Shown: positions 40,108-49,100 of the stretch, one piece after another
Numbering within the stretch: the stretch's first letter is position 1
Layout: every line of letters starts with the position of its first letter
Source: Murimonas intestini
GTDB lineage: Bacteria > Bacillota > Clostridia > Lachnospirales > Lachnospiraceae
DNA length: 64,000 bases
Assembly (NCBI RefSeq): GCF_024622195.1
Contig: NZ_JANKBI010000005.1
Location: forward strand, 1-64,000
Reading direction: 5' to 3'
Program-made: the position numbers and the translations under genes
The notes under the pieces: generated by a model
The model's database searches: none
Seen by the model: the letters and a program-made list of their open reading frames with translations, nothing else
Told to the model about the DNA's origin: nothing

Positions 40108-41520
40108 TTACCGCTGGCCGTGGTCTTTTTCTTTTTCAACATCCTGTTCTACCTCCATTTTCAGGACCCGATCCACATTGGCCTTTGCCGTTAAAAGCTC
40201 CCGCATTTCTTCACGGGAACGCCGGTACTCGGCATAAGTCTTTTTCTTTTCTTCCAACAATTTCGCGTACTCTGTCTGCAACTCTTTGACCTTGGGCAGC
40301 TTCTTGACGCCCATCTCATCAAAGGCATCCTTAGCAGCCTGGTGGAGCAGAATTTCTTCCTCATGTTCCTCCCGGAATTTCTTAGAGTAGCCCGCCTTGC
40401 GGTATGCCACATAGACCTCACGGGTCTTGGCATAATTTACGATGTGAGTACGCAGAACAGCAATCTCTGCCATGCGCTTTTCAGCCGCTTTGATCTGCGC
40501 CGAAAGCTCATTGTGATGTGCCGTGGCAGCCGCAGCCTTTTCTTCTAAAATCGCATACTCCAGCAGATTGTTCTCTGACAGGTAATTCATGGTCTGCGCC
40601 ATTTGCTTCAGATTGAAAACTTTGGCCCAACGCGCATAGCCAGCACCTTTTCCTGCCTGCAATTTTGCCTGAATGTCCACCAGCAGATTGACCTTCGGCG
40701 GCTCTGCCTGTGTGACTGTTTTCTTTCGTGGGGTATGCGCTTTCTTCCCGGAGAGAACCGCCTGCAAATCATCTAATCCATATCCTTCGCCCAGACTGTC
40801 CATGCGGGCGGCTTTCTCCCAACCAGGGAGCTTCAAGCGATACGATTTCCCGCGCTTTGATACTTCACAGCCGGACTCTTGCAGCAGCTTCAACAGTTCC
40901 TCAAAATTAGCAGGACTTTGTGATAATGCGTTGTCAATCGCCACACGAAGCAGCTCTCGGTGGGATGGCTTTGCCTGATCGCCCAGCCATTTGTTATAGC
41001 TCTTTCCATGAGGGTTCGGATTCTCTACAATGGACAGTCCATTCTCAATGCAGATGGTATCACTTAACCGGCGAACCGCCTTAGTGCTGCCCCAAAAGTT
41101 TCGGAATTTCCGGTCATATTCTAAGCTGACCGATGACCAGATAATGTGATTATGAATGTGCGACTTATCTATGTGGGTGCAGACCACAAAGGCATGATTG
41201 CCCTTGGTAAATCGCTTGGCAAATTCTACGCCCAGCCGGTTAGCTTCTTCTGGGGTAATCTCGCCGGGGCGGAAGGACTGGCGCACATGATAGGCAATCA
41301 CATCATCCGCGCCGCGCACTCGTCCTGTGGCGGCAATGTACTGCCGCTTTGCCAGAAGAAACTCTGCATCAGCAGTCCGGCTGTCACACGCATAGCCAGT
41401 AATGAGCCTGCCGTTATCTGTTTTCTTTGGATTGGCCACATAGTCGATGATGTCACTAATCGCCCGACTTTCTGTGCGGCCCTTGCCGACATGAAGCGGC
41501 ATGATTCTTGTGGTTGCCAT
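40108..41520 (-). CDS. Relaxase (MobA/VirD2-like, Tn1549 type)
   Basis: A 470-aa DNA-nicking enzyme that starts conjugative transfer. The relaxase domain (1-250) holds the metal triad HIDKSHIHNHI (H116, H121, H123) and IIDYVANPKKT, whose Tyr near 27 is the likely nucleophile. The second half is a long helical region with a zinc-free coiled coil (EKAAAATAHHNELSAQIKAAEKR) and a DUF-type tail rich in K/E. GGAGGT precedes the ATG. It needs MobC (44972-45310), from which it is separated by an accessory insertion. Confidence 0.94.
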   Translation of the reverse strand: MATTRIMPLHVGKGRTESRAISDIIDYVANPKKTDNGRLITGYACDSRTADAEFLLAKRQYIAATGRVRGADDVIAYHVRQSFRPGEITPEEANRLGVEFAKRFTKGNHAFVVCTHIDKSHIHNHIIWSSVSLEYDRKFRNFWGSTKAVRRLSDTICIENGLSIVENPNPHGKSYNKWLGDQAKPSHRELLRVAIDNALSQSPANFEELLKLLQESGCEVSKRGKSYRLKLPGWEKAARMDSLGEGYGLDDLQAVLSGKKAHTPRKKTVTQAEPPKVNLLVDIQAKLQAGKGAGYARWAKVFNLKQMAQTMNYLSENNLLEYAILEEKAAAATAHHNELSAQIKAAEKRMAEIAVLRTHIVNYAKTREVYVAYRKAGYSKKFREEHEEEILLHQAAKDAFDEMGVKKLPKVKELQTEYAKLLEEKKKTYAEYRRSREEMRELLTAKANVDRVLKMEVEQDVEKEKDHGQR

Positions 41521-41542
41521 AGGTCAGACCTCCTTCCCGAAA

Positions 41543-41572
41543 AGAAAACGGCCTGCCGTAGCAGACCGTCTT
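41543..41572 (-). terminator. Terminator after the zinc-ribbon gene
   Basis: An ACGGTCTGC / GCAGGCCGT stem followed on the minus strand by TTTTCTTTT. It isolates the accessory insertion from the relaxase gene. Confidence 0.65.
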
Positions 41573-41575
41573 GTG

Positions 41576-41785
41576 TTAATTATCTGTTTTGTATCTTATG
41601 ACAGGAATCTGTTTTACTTTTTTGCCGATCGTTTGCCTTTCCAGGGCAAAGACCATGTTTGGTGTTCTTTCAAAAAAGCCTTCATCCTTTTTCCAACTCA
41701 TACCGCATTTACAATGCTGCAAACCAATAAACTGCTGTTTCATTTTCCTACCACAATTCGGACAGATTTTGTTGTTAGCACCCAT
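41576..41785 (-). CDS. Small zinc-ribbon protein
   Basis: 69 aa with two zinc knuckles (CPNCGRK and HCKCGMSW) and a basic C-terminal half. It begins one base after the DUF1016 stop and so is in its operon. It is not one of the usual Cys-rich KTR proteins of these elements. Function unknown; possibly a nucleic-acid-binding partner of the nuclease. Confidence 0.6.
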   Translation of the reverse strand: MGANNKICPNCGRKMKQQFIGLQHCKCGMSWKKDEGFFERTPNMVFALERQTIGKKVKQIPVIRYKTDN

Positions 41786-41786
41786 A

Positions 41787-42806
41787 TCATTCTTCCAGCT
41801 TATAAAAATCGTCCAAATTTAATTCATGCTTCAATTCTTCTTCTGTCGGCAGATAAGTAAAATATTTTGATGCAAATATCTGGTGATTATCTTCCGGCAG
41901 CGTGTACTTTACAATGGAGTCGCCTTTGTCTGCACAAAGGACAATACCGATAGGCTGTGAATCTCCCTCATTCATCATTTCACGAGTATAATAGTTCACA
42001 TACATCTGCATTTGTCCCAGATCTTGATGGGTCAGTTTTCCCATCTTCAAATCAATCAGAACAAAGCATTTCAAAATGTAATTGTAAAATACTAAGTCGA
42101 TGAAAAAATCCTGTCCATCCAGCGTAAACCGCTTTTGCCGTGCTACAAAAGAAAATCCTCGTCCCAGTTCCAGAAGAAAATGCTGAAGGTGGTCAATCAA
42201 TGCCTGTTCCAGTTCACCCTCATATACATGGGTATCTGGCTGAATCTGCAAAAATTCCATCACATAAGGATCTTTGATTATTTTTTCATATTCAGGTTTC
42301 GGTTCTGTTGTTTGAATTTCTTTTGAAACAGCTGCTTTGTCTTGGCTTGCTAAAATTCTCTGATAGTACATCGTGTTGATCTGCCGTTCTAACTGCCGGA
42401 CGCTCCACGCAGACTTTACACATTCCTCCATATAAAAGGTTCGTGCCTGCTCATCTGGTACACGCATCAGAAGGCGGTAATGTGACCAACTTAATTCGCT
42501 CCACAGTGTGGAGCGATTTGGAAAGGTGCAATAAAATTGCCTCATATTACGCAGTCCTTGTACGCTAAATCCCTTCCCAAATTCTGCTGTTAGCTGTTCA
42601 GATAAATATTGAAGCAGCTTCTTTCCATATTCTGCTCTGTCATTTTCTCCGCACGCTTTATAAATCTGTTCCCCAATCTCCCAATAAGTTATTACCATTG
42701 TGGAGTTCACCGCAGCACTTAACCTATGCTGTGCTGATACAATAGACTGGCGAATGGAATGATAGGTCTGTTCTGCATTTTGATTTATTTGCAAATTGTT
42801 ATCCAT
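41787..42806 (-). CDS. DUF1016 (YhcG-like) PD-(D/E)XK nuclease
   Basis: 339 aa. The N-terminal DUF1016 region (STMVITYWEIGEQIYKACG; FGKGFSVQGLRNMRQFY; LSWSHYRLLMRV) is followed by a PD-(D/E)XK core in the C-terminal half (FFIDLVFYNYILKCFVLIDLK, with the acidic and lysine residues in place). YhcG-like proteins are often found among restriction-modification and mobile genes. GGAGAG precedes the ATG. No methylase or restriction subunit accompanies it here, so a stand-alone defence or element-maintenance role is inferred. Confidence 0.88.
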   Translation of the reverse strand: MDNNLQINQNAEQTYHSIRQSIVSAQHRLSAAVNSTMVITYWEIGEQIYKACGENDRAEYGKKLLQYLSEQLTAEFGKGFSVQGLRNMRQFYCTFPNRSTLWSELSWSHYRLLMRVPDEQARTFYMEECVKSAWSVRQLERQINTMYYQRILASQDKAAVSKEIQTTEPKPEYEKIIKDPYVMEFLQIQPDTHVYEGELEQALIDHLQHFLLELGRGFSFVARQKRFTLDGQDFFIDLVFYNYILKCFVLIDLKMGKLTHQDLGQMQMYVNYYTREMMNEGDSQPIGIVLCADKGDSIVKYTLPEDNHQIFASKYFTYLPTEEELKHELNLDDFYKLEE

Positions 42807-42919
42807 TTTGTACTCTCCTTACTGTGGATGCTATTAAAATATTATACCACGGAATCAATAAAAACTCTCAAATCAATATTTATGGATTGATTTTTGCATT
42901 TTTTCTGCAAAATCTTCAA

Positions 42920-42985
42920 TTAAAATCTCTTTCGGTTCTTTTTCTGAGTGACAATGACTTCAATCTGTCTTTCTATTTTTATCAT
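42920..42985 (-). pseudogene. Truncated gene in the AbiEii position
   Basis: A 21-codon frame (MIKIERQIEVIVTQKKNRKRF) begins with an ATGA overlap on the AbiEi stop and has GGAGGTG upstream, the position of the AbiEii nucleotidyltransferase toxin. It ends at once, and a +1 shift extends it only to KY and a stop. No nucleotidyltransferase motif is present. The toxin appears lost or replaced. Confidence 0.5.
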
Positions 42986-43584
42986 AAAAGCACCTCCAAA
43001 TACTGCCGTAAAATCTTTTCCACCTTAAACATCCCAGCATATTGCATTAAAGCTCGCAGGTTCTTATCTTTTCTACGAGCATACGCTTTCAATGCCCCCT
43101 GAAAGGTTTGAATTTCAATTCTACTTCGGCTTCTGAGCAAATCACAGATCGTTCGCTCCATATCATAAACCGGTACGGTATGCCCAAAAGGTGTCTGGCC
43201 GCTGGACACCCCAACATCAAATAACTCTGGCTTAATGGTGTAAACAGATAGCCCTTCTGCTTTTAAGCGAGTGGTACTGTACCCCCTGCGCACTGTGATG
43301 GCGTATGGAGAGGGTTCTCGGTCTGTTAAGTCATGAAAAAATAATGCTGATTCATGGGAAAATACTGCTTGACCACACCGCAGATGCAAAAGAAACATCG
43401 CATCAATCCATGTATCCTCGGAGACATAAATACCATGGGCAACCTGTTCTAATTTTCGCTCTTTAATATATTCATAAAAAATAGGTTTTACAATTCCTCT
43501 GGCAACCGCCTGAGAAGTTTGTAGCATCCCGTCCTGCTCTGCCAGAAGACCATCTAGCTGTGCAAACCGTTCCAATTTTGTCAT
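42982..43584 (-). CDS. AbiEi-type antitoxin (orphan)
   Basis: 200 aa from ATG 43584 (GGAAGTG upstream; the frame opens at 43644). The N-terminal winged helix (LERFAQLDGLLAEQDGMLQTSQAVARGI) leads to the AbiEi C-terminal fold (LRCGQAVFSHESALFFHDLTDREPSPYAITVRRGY; VPVYDMERTICDLLRSRSRIEI). AbiEi represses its own operon and counters the AbiEii nucleotidyltransferase, a phage-defence toxin. The toxin gene is missing downstream. It may persist as a repressor or anti-toxin relic. Confidence 0.85.
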   Translation of the reverse strand: MTKLERFAQLDGLLAEQDGMLQTSQAVARGIVKPIFYEYIKERKLEQVAHGIYVSEDTWIDAMFLLHLRCGQAVFSHESALFFHDLTDREPSPYAITVRRGYSTTRLKAEGLSVYTIKPELFDVGVSSGQTPFGHTVPVYDMERTICDLLRSRSRIEIQTFQGALKAYARRKDKNLRALMQYAGMFKVEKILRQYLEVLL

Positions 43585-43699
43585 GCCATCACTTCCTTTC
43601 GTGCTACTATCATACATGAATGTGGCACAAAAGTAAATATACAAAAGAGAACATCTTTTTTGAAAAAATTAAACACTATTATATTAGAGTTCATCCATA

Positions 43700-44055
43700 C
43701 ACACTATCCTTTTTGAAAGATGTGAACTACAACTTAGTGGGTGACATCCACCAAGTTACCCACCAAGATTCTGCACCTTCAGCAGTATTTGAACAGATTT
43801 TGACTTTCTGCACAAAACACAAGTCAAAGAAAGAGCTTATAGCATTTTGCAGCTTCAAAGATCTAAGAAATTTTACGCTGAAGTATAAATGTGAATTACT
43901 ATCTTAGTCAGAAAAACTTAGTCAGCAACCAAGATTGTGACCAAGTTAGTGAGCAAGATAAACCACAGGACATCCTACACGCAGTCTTGGATTTTTGTAT
44001 AACAGAAAAAAGCAAACAAGAAATTTGCTCACTTATTTTACAAGAAAATATTTGA
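43700..44055 (+). pseudogene. C-terminal remnant of an AlbA_2-type ATP-binding protein
   Basis: Two stretches on the + strand read VGDIHQVTHQDSAPSAVFEQILTFC..SKKELIAFCSF and, after a stop near 43907, SQKNLVSNQDCDQVSEQDKP..DILHAVLDFC. Both are typical of the QV-repeat linker and tandem wHTH tail (LDFC...RSKKEI) of AlbA_2/AAA_4 transcription-regulator-like proteins. Frames are broken and the N-terminal domain is absent. Confidence 0.5.
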
Positions 44056-44152
44056 ATCCTCTACTGGCAAGCGGCCAGCTTAAAATGACTATTCCAGATA
44101 AGCCAAACAGTCGAAAACAAAAATATATTACCGTCCATACCAAGTAAAATAA

Positions 44153-44197
44153 GAAGCAGGGCATTGGGTCTCATATCCCATTGTCCTGCTTCTTTTT
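44153..44197. terminator. Bidirectional terminator after the CD1845-like gene
   Basis: GAAGCAGG (44153-44160) and CCTGCTTC (44185-44192) with inner pairing. TTTTT follows on the + strand and TTATTTTA on the minus strand. It bounds the mob operon and the accessory insertion. Confidence 0.7.
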
Positions 44198-44217
44198 CAT
44201 TCCAGATTATATTCACA

Positions 44218-44520
44218 TCATTTACCCATACACCTATCTTGGATCGCAAATTTCAAACTCTGTACCTTGCCCAGCAGCCAGATCGCAGCCAGCGGCAGCC
44301 CCATCGGGCTAATCAAAAATGCCATGACCAGCAGAATCACACCGTTCTGCGGAGAATAGGTAAGCAGCACAGCCACGCCAAGCAGAGCAATCACAGTGCT
44401 GAACAGACCAAGCACCAGACCAGATATGTAGATCAGCCCCGTGCAGAGCCAGACAAAAAGCGTCAGCACCAAAATAACCGGTGCGGTTACGATCATCAGC
44501 AGGCATTTCAAAATCTTCAT
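44218..44520 (-). CDS. CD1845-like membrane protein of Tn1549-type elements
   Basis: 100 aa from ATG 44520, which overlaps the preceding stop (ATGA). It is nearly all hydrophobic with three or four TMs (LKCLLMIVTAPVILVLTLFV; LGLFSTVIALLGVAVLL; GVILLVMAFLISPMGLPLA) and a charged end. A protein of this size and place between mobC and the relaxase is typical of the element family. Function unknown. Confidence 0.7.
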   Translation of the reverse strand: MKILKCLLMIVTAPVILVLTLFVWLCTGLIYISGLVLGLFSTVIALLGVAVLLTYSPQNGVILLVMAFLISPMGLPLAAIWLLGKVQSLKFAIQDRCMGK

Positions 44521-44819
44521 TCCAGTTCCTCCTTCCAACGCTCCAGATACCGTTTGCACAGGGCATCCGCTTCTCTCTCATCATCTTCCGTCACTTCCCG
44601 TTTGCCTTTGGTCAGTTCAATCTCCAGATAAGTCCGGTAATCATCAGCTAAGAGGTCGAACAGTTCCTTGGGAGTATGGCACACCTCGCCGGTGCAATAG
44701 TGAAAGTTCTGGTCAAATTCAACCCTTACACATCCGTGACGGCTGATATAAACTTCGATGGTCTCGTCTGCGGCCAGGTAGTCCGCAAAAATCTCCAACA
44801 CTTTTTCAAAGGTCAGCAT
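44517..44819 (-). CDS. Conserved acidic ICE protein
   Basis: A 100-aa soluble acidic protein (MLTFEKVLEIFADYLAADE, HGCVRVEFDQNFHYCTGEVC, then LERWKEELE). A GGAG site precedes the ATG. It is coupled to the membrane protein downstream. It has no recognised domain. The position fits a small regulatory or accessory transfer protein of the Tn1549 backbone. Confidence 0.7.
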   Translation of the reverse strand: MLTFEKVLEIFADYLAADETIEVYISRHGCVRVEFDQNFHYCTGEVCHTPKELFDLLADDYRTYLEIELTKGKREVTEDDEREADALCKRYLERWKEELE

Positions 44820-44900
44820 CTGTTTTCCACTCCTTTGCTACGCTTCTTATTCTACTCATATTATCCGGTACAGACAGGCAAAAGACAAGGATACCGGCAA

Positions 44901-44951
44901 AAAGAAAAAGCGGAGGGAGGTGCGGCGAAGAAACGCCGTTCCTCCCTCCGC
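44901..44951 (-). terminator. Strong terminator after mobC
   Basis: A stem of about 18 bp (GCGGAGGGAGG..CGGCG with CGCCG..CCTCCCTCCGC) and TTTTTCTTTTT on the minus strand, 20 nt past the mobC stop. Confidence 0.85.
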
Positions 44952-44971
44952 AAATGGAGCATCTATCCCTG

Positions 44972-45310
44972 TTATGAAAGTTTAGAAAGCTGGGTAAGGA
45001 TTTCCTTCACACCCTCCCACAGTTGTTCCTGCCGCTGGGATATATCCTCCAAGTCAGCATCATAAACCCGCCCTGTCTCATGCACTTTTCGGGTCAGCTG
45101 ATTCAAGTTGTTGCTGCTTCGGCGCATCAGGGATACCAGCTCCTTCAGTTCTGGCAGATCCAGCTTGACCACATACCCATCCAGCGCCATTTTCCGCAGA
45201 TAGGCACTCAAATTCTCTGTTCCGTATTGCTGCATCTTTTGATGAATCAGCTCCAGTTCCTCTGCGGATACCCAAAACAGAACCGGAACATCCCGCTTTC
45301 GCTTTGCCAT
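44972..45310 (-). CDS. mobC: MobC relaxosome protein
   Basis: 112 aa: a basic N-terminus with a ribbon-helix-helix-like start (KRDVPVLFWVSAEELELIHQKM) followed by the MobC signature (ELVSLMRRSSNNLNQLTRKVHETGRVYDADLEDI). It binds near oriT and helps the relaxase open the strand. It begins 2 bp after the DUF3849 stop, so both are in one operon. Confidence 0.9.
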   Translation of the reverse strand: MAKRKRDVPVLFWVSAEELELIHQKMQQYGTENLSAYLRKMALDGYVVKLDLPELKELVSLMRRSSNNLNQLTRKVHETGRVYDADLEDISQRQEQLWEGVKEILTQLSKLS

Positions 45311-45312
45311 GG

Positions 45313-46119
45313 TTATCGCTCCGGCTCCCGTTTCTTCGGGGCGGCCGGCTTATGGGCAGACAACTCCTGCCTGAGCTTTTGCAGGACGGAGCCTTTTTCT
45401 TTCTCCTGGATAGTTTTTCGAGCCTGTCTTGTAAACAGATCCACCAGTCCCGGATTGACCCGATCCACTACCAGATCGGCACATTGCTGGGAAGTAGCAC
45501 TATCCTCCGGCATTGGAATGGTCTTTGCCCATGCTTTGTTGTCACGAGAAATCCGCCCATCTGCATCCTTATGCTGAATCGTATTGGCGAGAATAAAGTT
45601 CATCCGCTCTACTCCAAATTCCTCCAAAATCTCTTGCACCGCGGAAGCAGTATCCAGCCTGCTATCCCTATAATGGGCACTGATTGCCTGCTCAATGGCA
45701 ACTTTGCAAGAAAAATTTGCCTGGTCAGAAAGCCAGTATGCGTCTGTTTCTCCATGCTTGGACGCGTATGCGGCAGAATGAAGATAAACCAACAACGGAT
45801 TGAGTTCCTCCGGCTCCCTGCATACCTCATTGGCCCGACTTTCAATGCTGTCCCTGATCACATCCATATAGCCGGTCTCCAGCTTGTCAAAATAGCGGTA
45901 CACATCTTCTAGCGGCGAAGGAGATTCCAGAAGGGCCTGTGCCTGAGCATCGGTCAGCACCAGTTCCTCCATCGCCATCACAATGTCCTCGCGGATGGTG
46001 TACTCATAGGCATGGTTTAAGACTTCTTCCGGGGGCTGGCTTTTCAGCCAGTCCCGGAACTTGTCCTGTTCGGCAGCCATCTTTTCATAAAGGGCTGTAT
46101 TCAGATCGTTGGTATTCAT
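45313..46119 (-). CDS. DUF3849-family ICE protein
   Basis: 268 aa from ATG 46119 (GAGGAGGTGCGATAAC upstream; the frame opens at 46137). An N-terminal helical segment resembling DUF3848 (LYEKMAAEQDKFRDWLKSQPPEE) precedes the DUF3849 core (LNPLLVYLHSAAYASKHGETDAYW; EILEEFGVERMNFILANTIQHKDADGRIS) and a K/R-rich tail. It starts one base after the stop of the giant helicase gene. Function unknown; conserved in this element family. Confidence 0.8.
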   Translation of the reverse strand: MNTNDLNTALYEKMAAEQDKFRDWLKSQPPEEVLNHAYEYTIREDIVMAMEELVLTDAQAQALLESPSPLEDVYRYFDKLETGYMDVIRDSIESRANEVCREPEELNPLLVYLHSAAYASKHGETDAYWLSDQANFSCKVAIEQAISAHYRDSRLDTASAVQEILEEFGVERMNFILANTIQHKDADGRISRDNKAWAKTIPMPEDSATSQQCADLVVDRVNPGLVDLFTRQARKTIQEKEKGSVLQKLRQELSAHKPAAPKKREPER

Positions 46120-46120
46120 G

Positions 46121-49100
46121 TTATCGCACCTCCTCATGCTGTTTTGGTTTCTTGTCTGTACTGCGGGGCAGCACCGGGCGTTTCAGGCTGTCCAGCACCG
46201 AAGGCCGTGTGCTTTTGGCAACAACAGCTTCAGCGTGTGCCGGTCCCTTTCCGTCGATGTTGAGCAGGGTATCCAGCTCTACCAGACGGGCGTTTTTGCT
46301 TCTCAGTTCTTCTTCATAAAGGAATGGCTTTCCGACTTCCTCCTTTGCGGCAGCCTGCTGCTGACAGAGGTTATCCAGCTGTGCCTTTGCTGCCTCCAGA
46401 CGCTGCGGCATCTGGGCGAGGGCATTGTCGATACGGGTAAGATTTCCGCGGGGGTCTGTACCAAGGGTTGCCCTGTGGGTCATCTGCCCTTTTAGCAGGA
46501 GCGTATATTCCTGTTTCCATGCGGAAAATTCCACGGACATGGCATAACCCCGATAGCTGCCGATCTGCACCGGATCAGAGGTTTTGACCTCCTTGCAGGC
46601 ATCCAAAAGGGCTGCACCGGCGTTCTCCTTATCGGTCAGCAGGTCTCCACGGATCTCCATACCGGAAAAGCCGTCCTCCGGGTGCGGGTGAGCCGCCAAA
46701 ACCTCTAGGTCAGATTCAAAGCCCTTGATAAAGCCCTTGTGCTTTTCAATCTCCTCCGGAAAGTATTTGAGCAGTTGGTCCTCCAGACGATACTGCTTGC
46801 TCTGGTGGTCGGCTTTCATCAGCTTCAGGCGGGATACCTCCACATCCAAATCCATACGCTCTTTGATACGGGGGTCTCCGGCACACAGAGCCTTGATCTC
46901 GGCAAAGGAAAGCGCTGTTTCATCCACATCTTCGCAGGAGCGCACCGGCGATTTAGAAGTCATGATCTGGGAAATGAATTTCTGCTTATTCTCCACCGTC
47001 TGCCAGAGGTATGCGTCAAAGGTTCCTTCGGTCACATAGCGGTACACATGGACAAGGGGATTCTGGTTGCCTTGGCGCTCGATACGGCCCTTGCGCTGGG
47101 CGAGGTCTCCGGGTCTCCACGGACAATCCAGATCATGAAGTGCCACCAGACGGTCCTGCACATTGGTGCCTGCGCCCATCTTGGCAGTGCTGCCCATAAG
47201 TACACGCACCTGACCGGTACGAACTTTGGAGAACAGCTCCTTTTTCCGCACTTCGGTATTGGCTTCATGGATAAAAGCGATCTGGTCGGCAGGCATCCCC
47301 TGGACAATGAGTTTCTGACGAATATCGTCATATACCGTAAATGCCGGTTCCTGCTCCGGCAGAGGCACAGCGCCTTCCAATGCGTGAAGCAGTGGATTAT
47401 CCAGTGTTTTCGCCGCCTTGCTTGCAGGAGCTTTTGCCTGTGGTGTAGAAATGTCGCAAAACACCAGCTGGGTCAGCTTGTCAGCTTCGCCATCCCGCCA
47501 GATCTGCATGATGTTCTCTACGCATTGATTGACCTTTGTGCCGGGTTCGTCCGGCAGCATCTGGTTGACGATCCTCTGGTCCAGCCCCAGCTTGCGGCCA
47601 TCCGAGGTAATCTTGAGCATATTGTCTTGAGACGGATCAACGGTTCCGCTGTGTACCAGCGATGCGCGCTCCGAAAGGGCCTTGACCATTTCCTGCTGAT
47701 GTTCGGTAGGCTGCGCCACGATGTTGTGGTATTCCACCTCCGGGGTAGGCAGATTCAGCTGGTCGGCAGTCTTAATGTCAGCCACTTCTTTGAACAGGTT
47801 CATCAGCTCTGGGAGGTTGAAGAACTTACTGAATCTCGTTCTTGCCCGGTAGCCGGTGCCTTCCGGTGCCAGCTCCAATGCTGTGACGGTCTCCCCAAAT
47901 CGGGAAGCCCAGCAGTCGAAGTGGGTCATGTTCAGTTCTTGCAGGCGTTCATACTGAAGGTAACGCTGCATGGTGTAAAGCTCGGTCATGGAGTTGCTGA
48001 CCGGGGTGCCGGTGGCAAAAATCACGCCACGGTTTCCGGTGATCTCATCCATATAGCGGCACTTGGCAAACATATCGGAGGATTTCTGCGCGTCCGATGT
48101 GGAAAGACCAGCCACATTCCGCATTTTTGTGTATAGAAACAGGTTTTTATAGTTGTGGGCCTCGTCCACGAACAATCGGTCTACACCCAGCTGCTCGAAG
48201 GTTACCACATCGTCTTTTCGCCCCTCTGCTTGCAGCTTTTCCAGTCTGGCTTCCAGAGACTTTCTGGTACGCTCCAGCTGCTTGACGGTAAAACGCTCAC
48301 CGCCGCTGGCCTGCACCTCTGCGATCCCCTCGGTGATCTCGTCGATCTGCTCATAGAGAAGCCTTTCCTGACGCTCCCGGCTGATGGGGATACGCTCAAA
48401 CTGGCTGTGTCCCATGATGATGGCGTCGTAGTCCCCGGTAGCGATACGGGCGCAGAACTTTTTTCGGTTATGGGTTTCAAAGTCCTTTTTGGTGGTGACT
48501 AAGATGTTGGCAGAAGGATAGAGACGCAGAAACTCCGACGCCCACTGCTCGGTCAGGTGGTTTGGAACCACAAAAAGGGATTTCTGGCACAAACCCAGGC
48601 GTTTGGCTTCCATAGCAGCGGCCACCATCTCAAAGGTTTTGCCCGCGCCTACTTCGTGTGCCAGCAGAGTATTACCGCCATACAGCACATGGGCGATGGC
48701 GCTTTTCTGGTGTTCCCGCAGGGTAATGGCCGGGTTCATGCCGCCAAAAGTGATATGGCTGCCATCATACTCACGGGGACGGGTAGAGTTCATTTCTTCG
48801 TTGTACTGGCGCACCAAAGTCTGGCGGCGCTCCGGGTCTCTCCAGATCCAGTCCCTAAAGGCTTCCCTGATAGCTTGCTGTTTTTGAGCAGCCAGGGTGG
48901 TCTCCTTGGCGTTCAGCACGCGGCGCTCTTTTCCGTCTGCGTCCTCTATGGTGTCATAGATACGGACATCCCGCAGGTTTAAGGAATCCTCCAGAATCTT
49001 GTAGGCGTTGGCGCGGCTGGTCCCGTAGGTGGTGTAGGCTGCCACATCATTGTAAGATACGGAAGATTTCCCCTTGATCTGCCATTCAGCGGTAAAGGAC

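Noticed and set aside
44061..44174. 37-codon hydrophobic frame after the CD1845-like gene
   Set aside because: Its start lies inside the bidirectional terminator hairpin and it lacks a good ribosome site, although the single-helix pattern is tempting.
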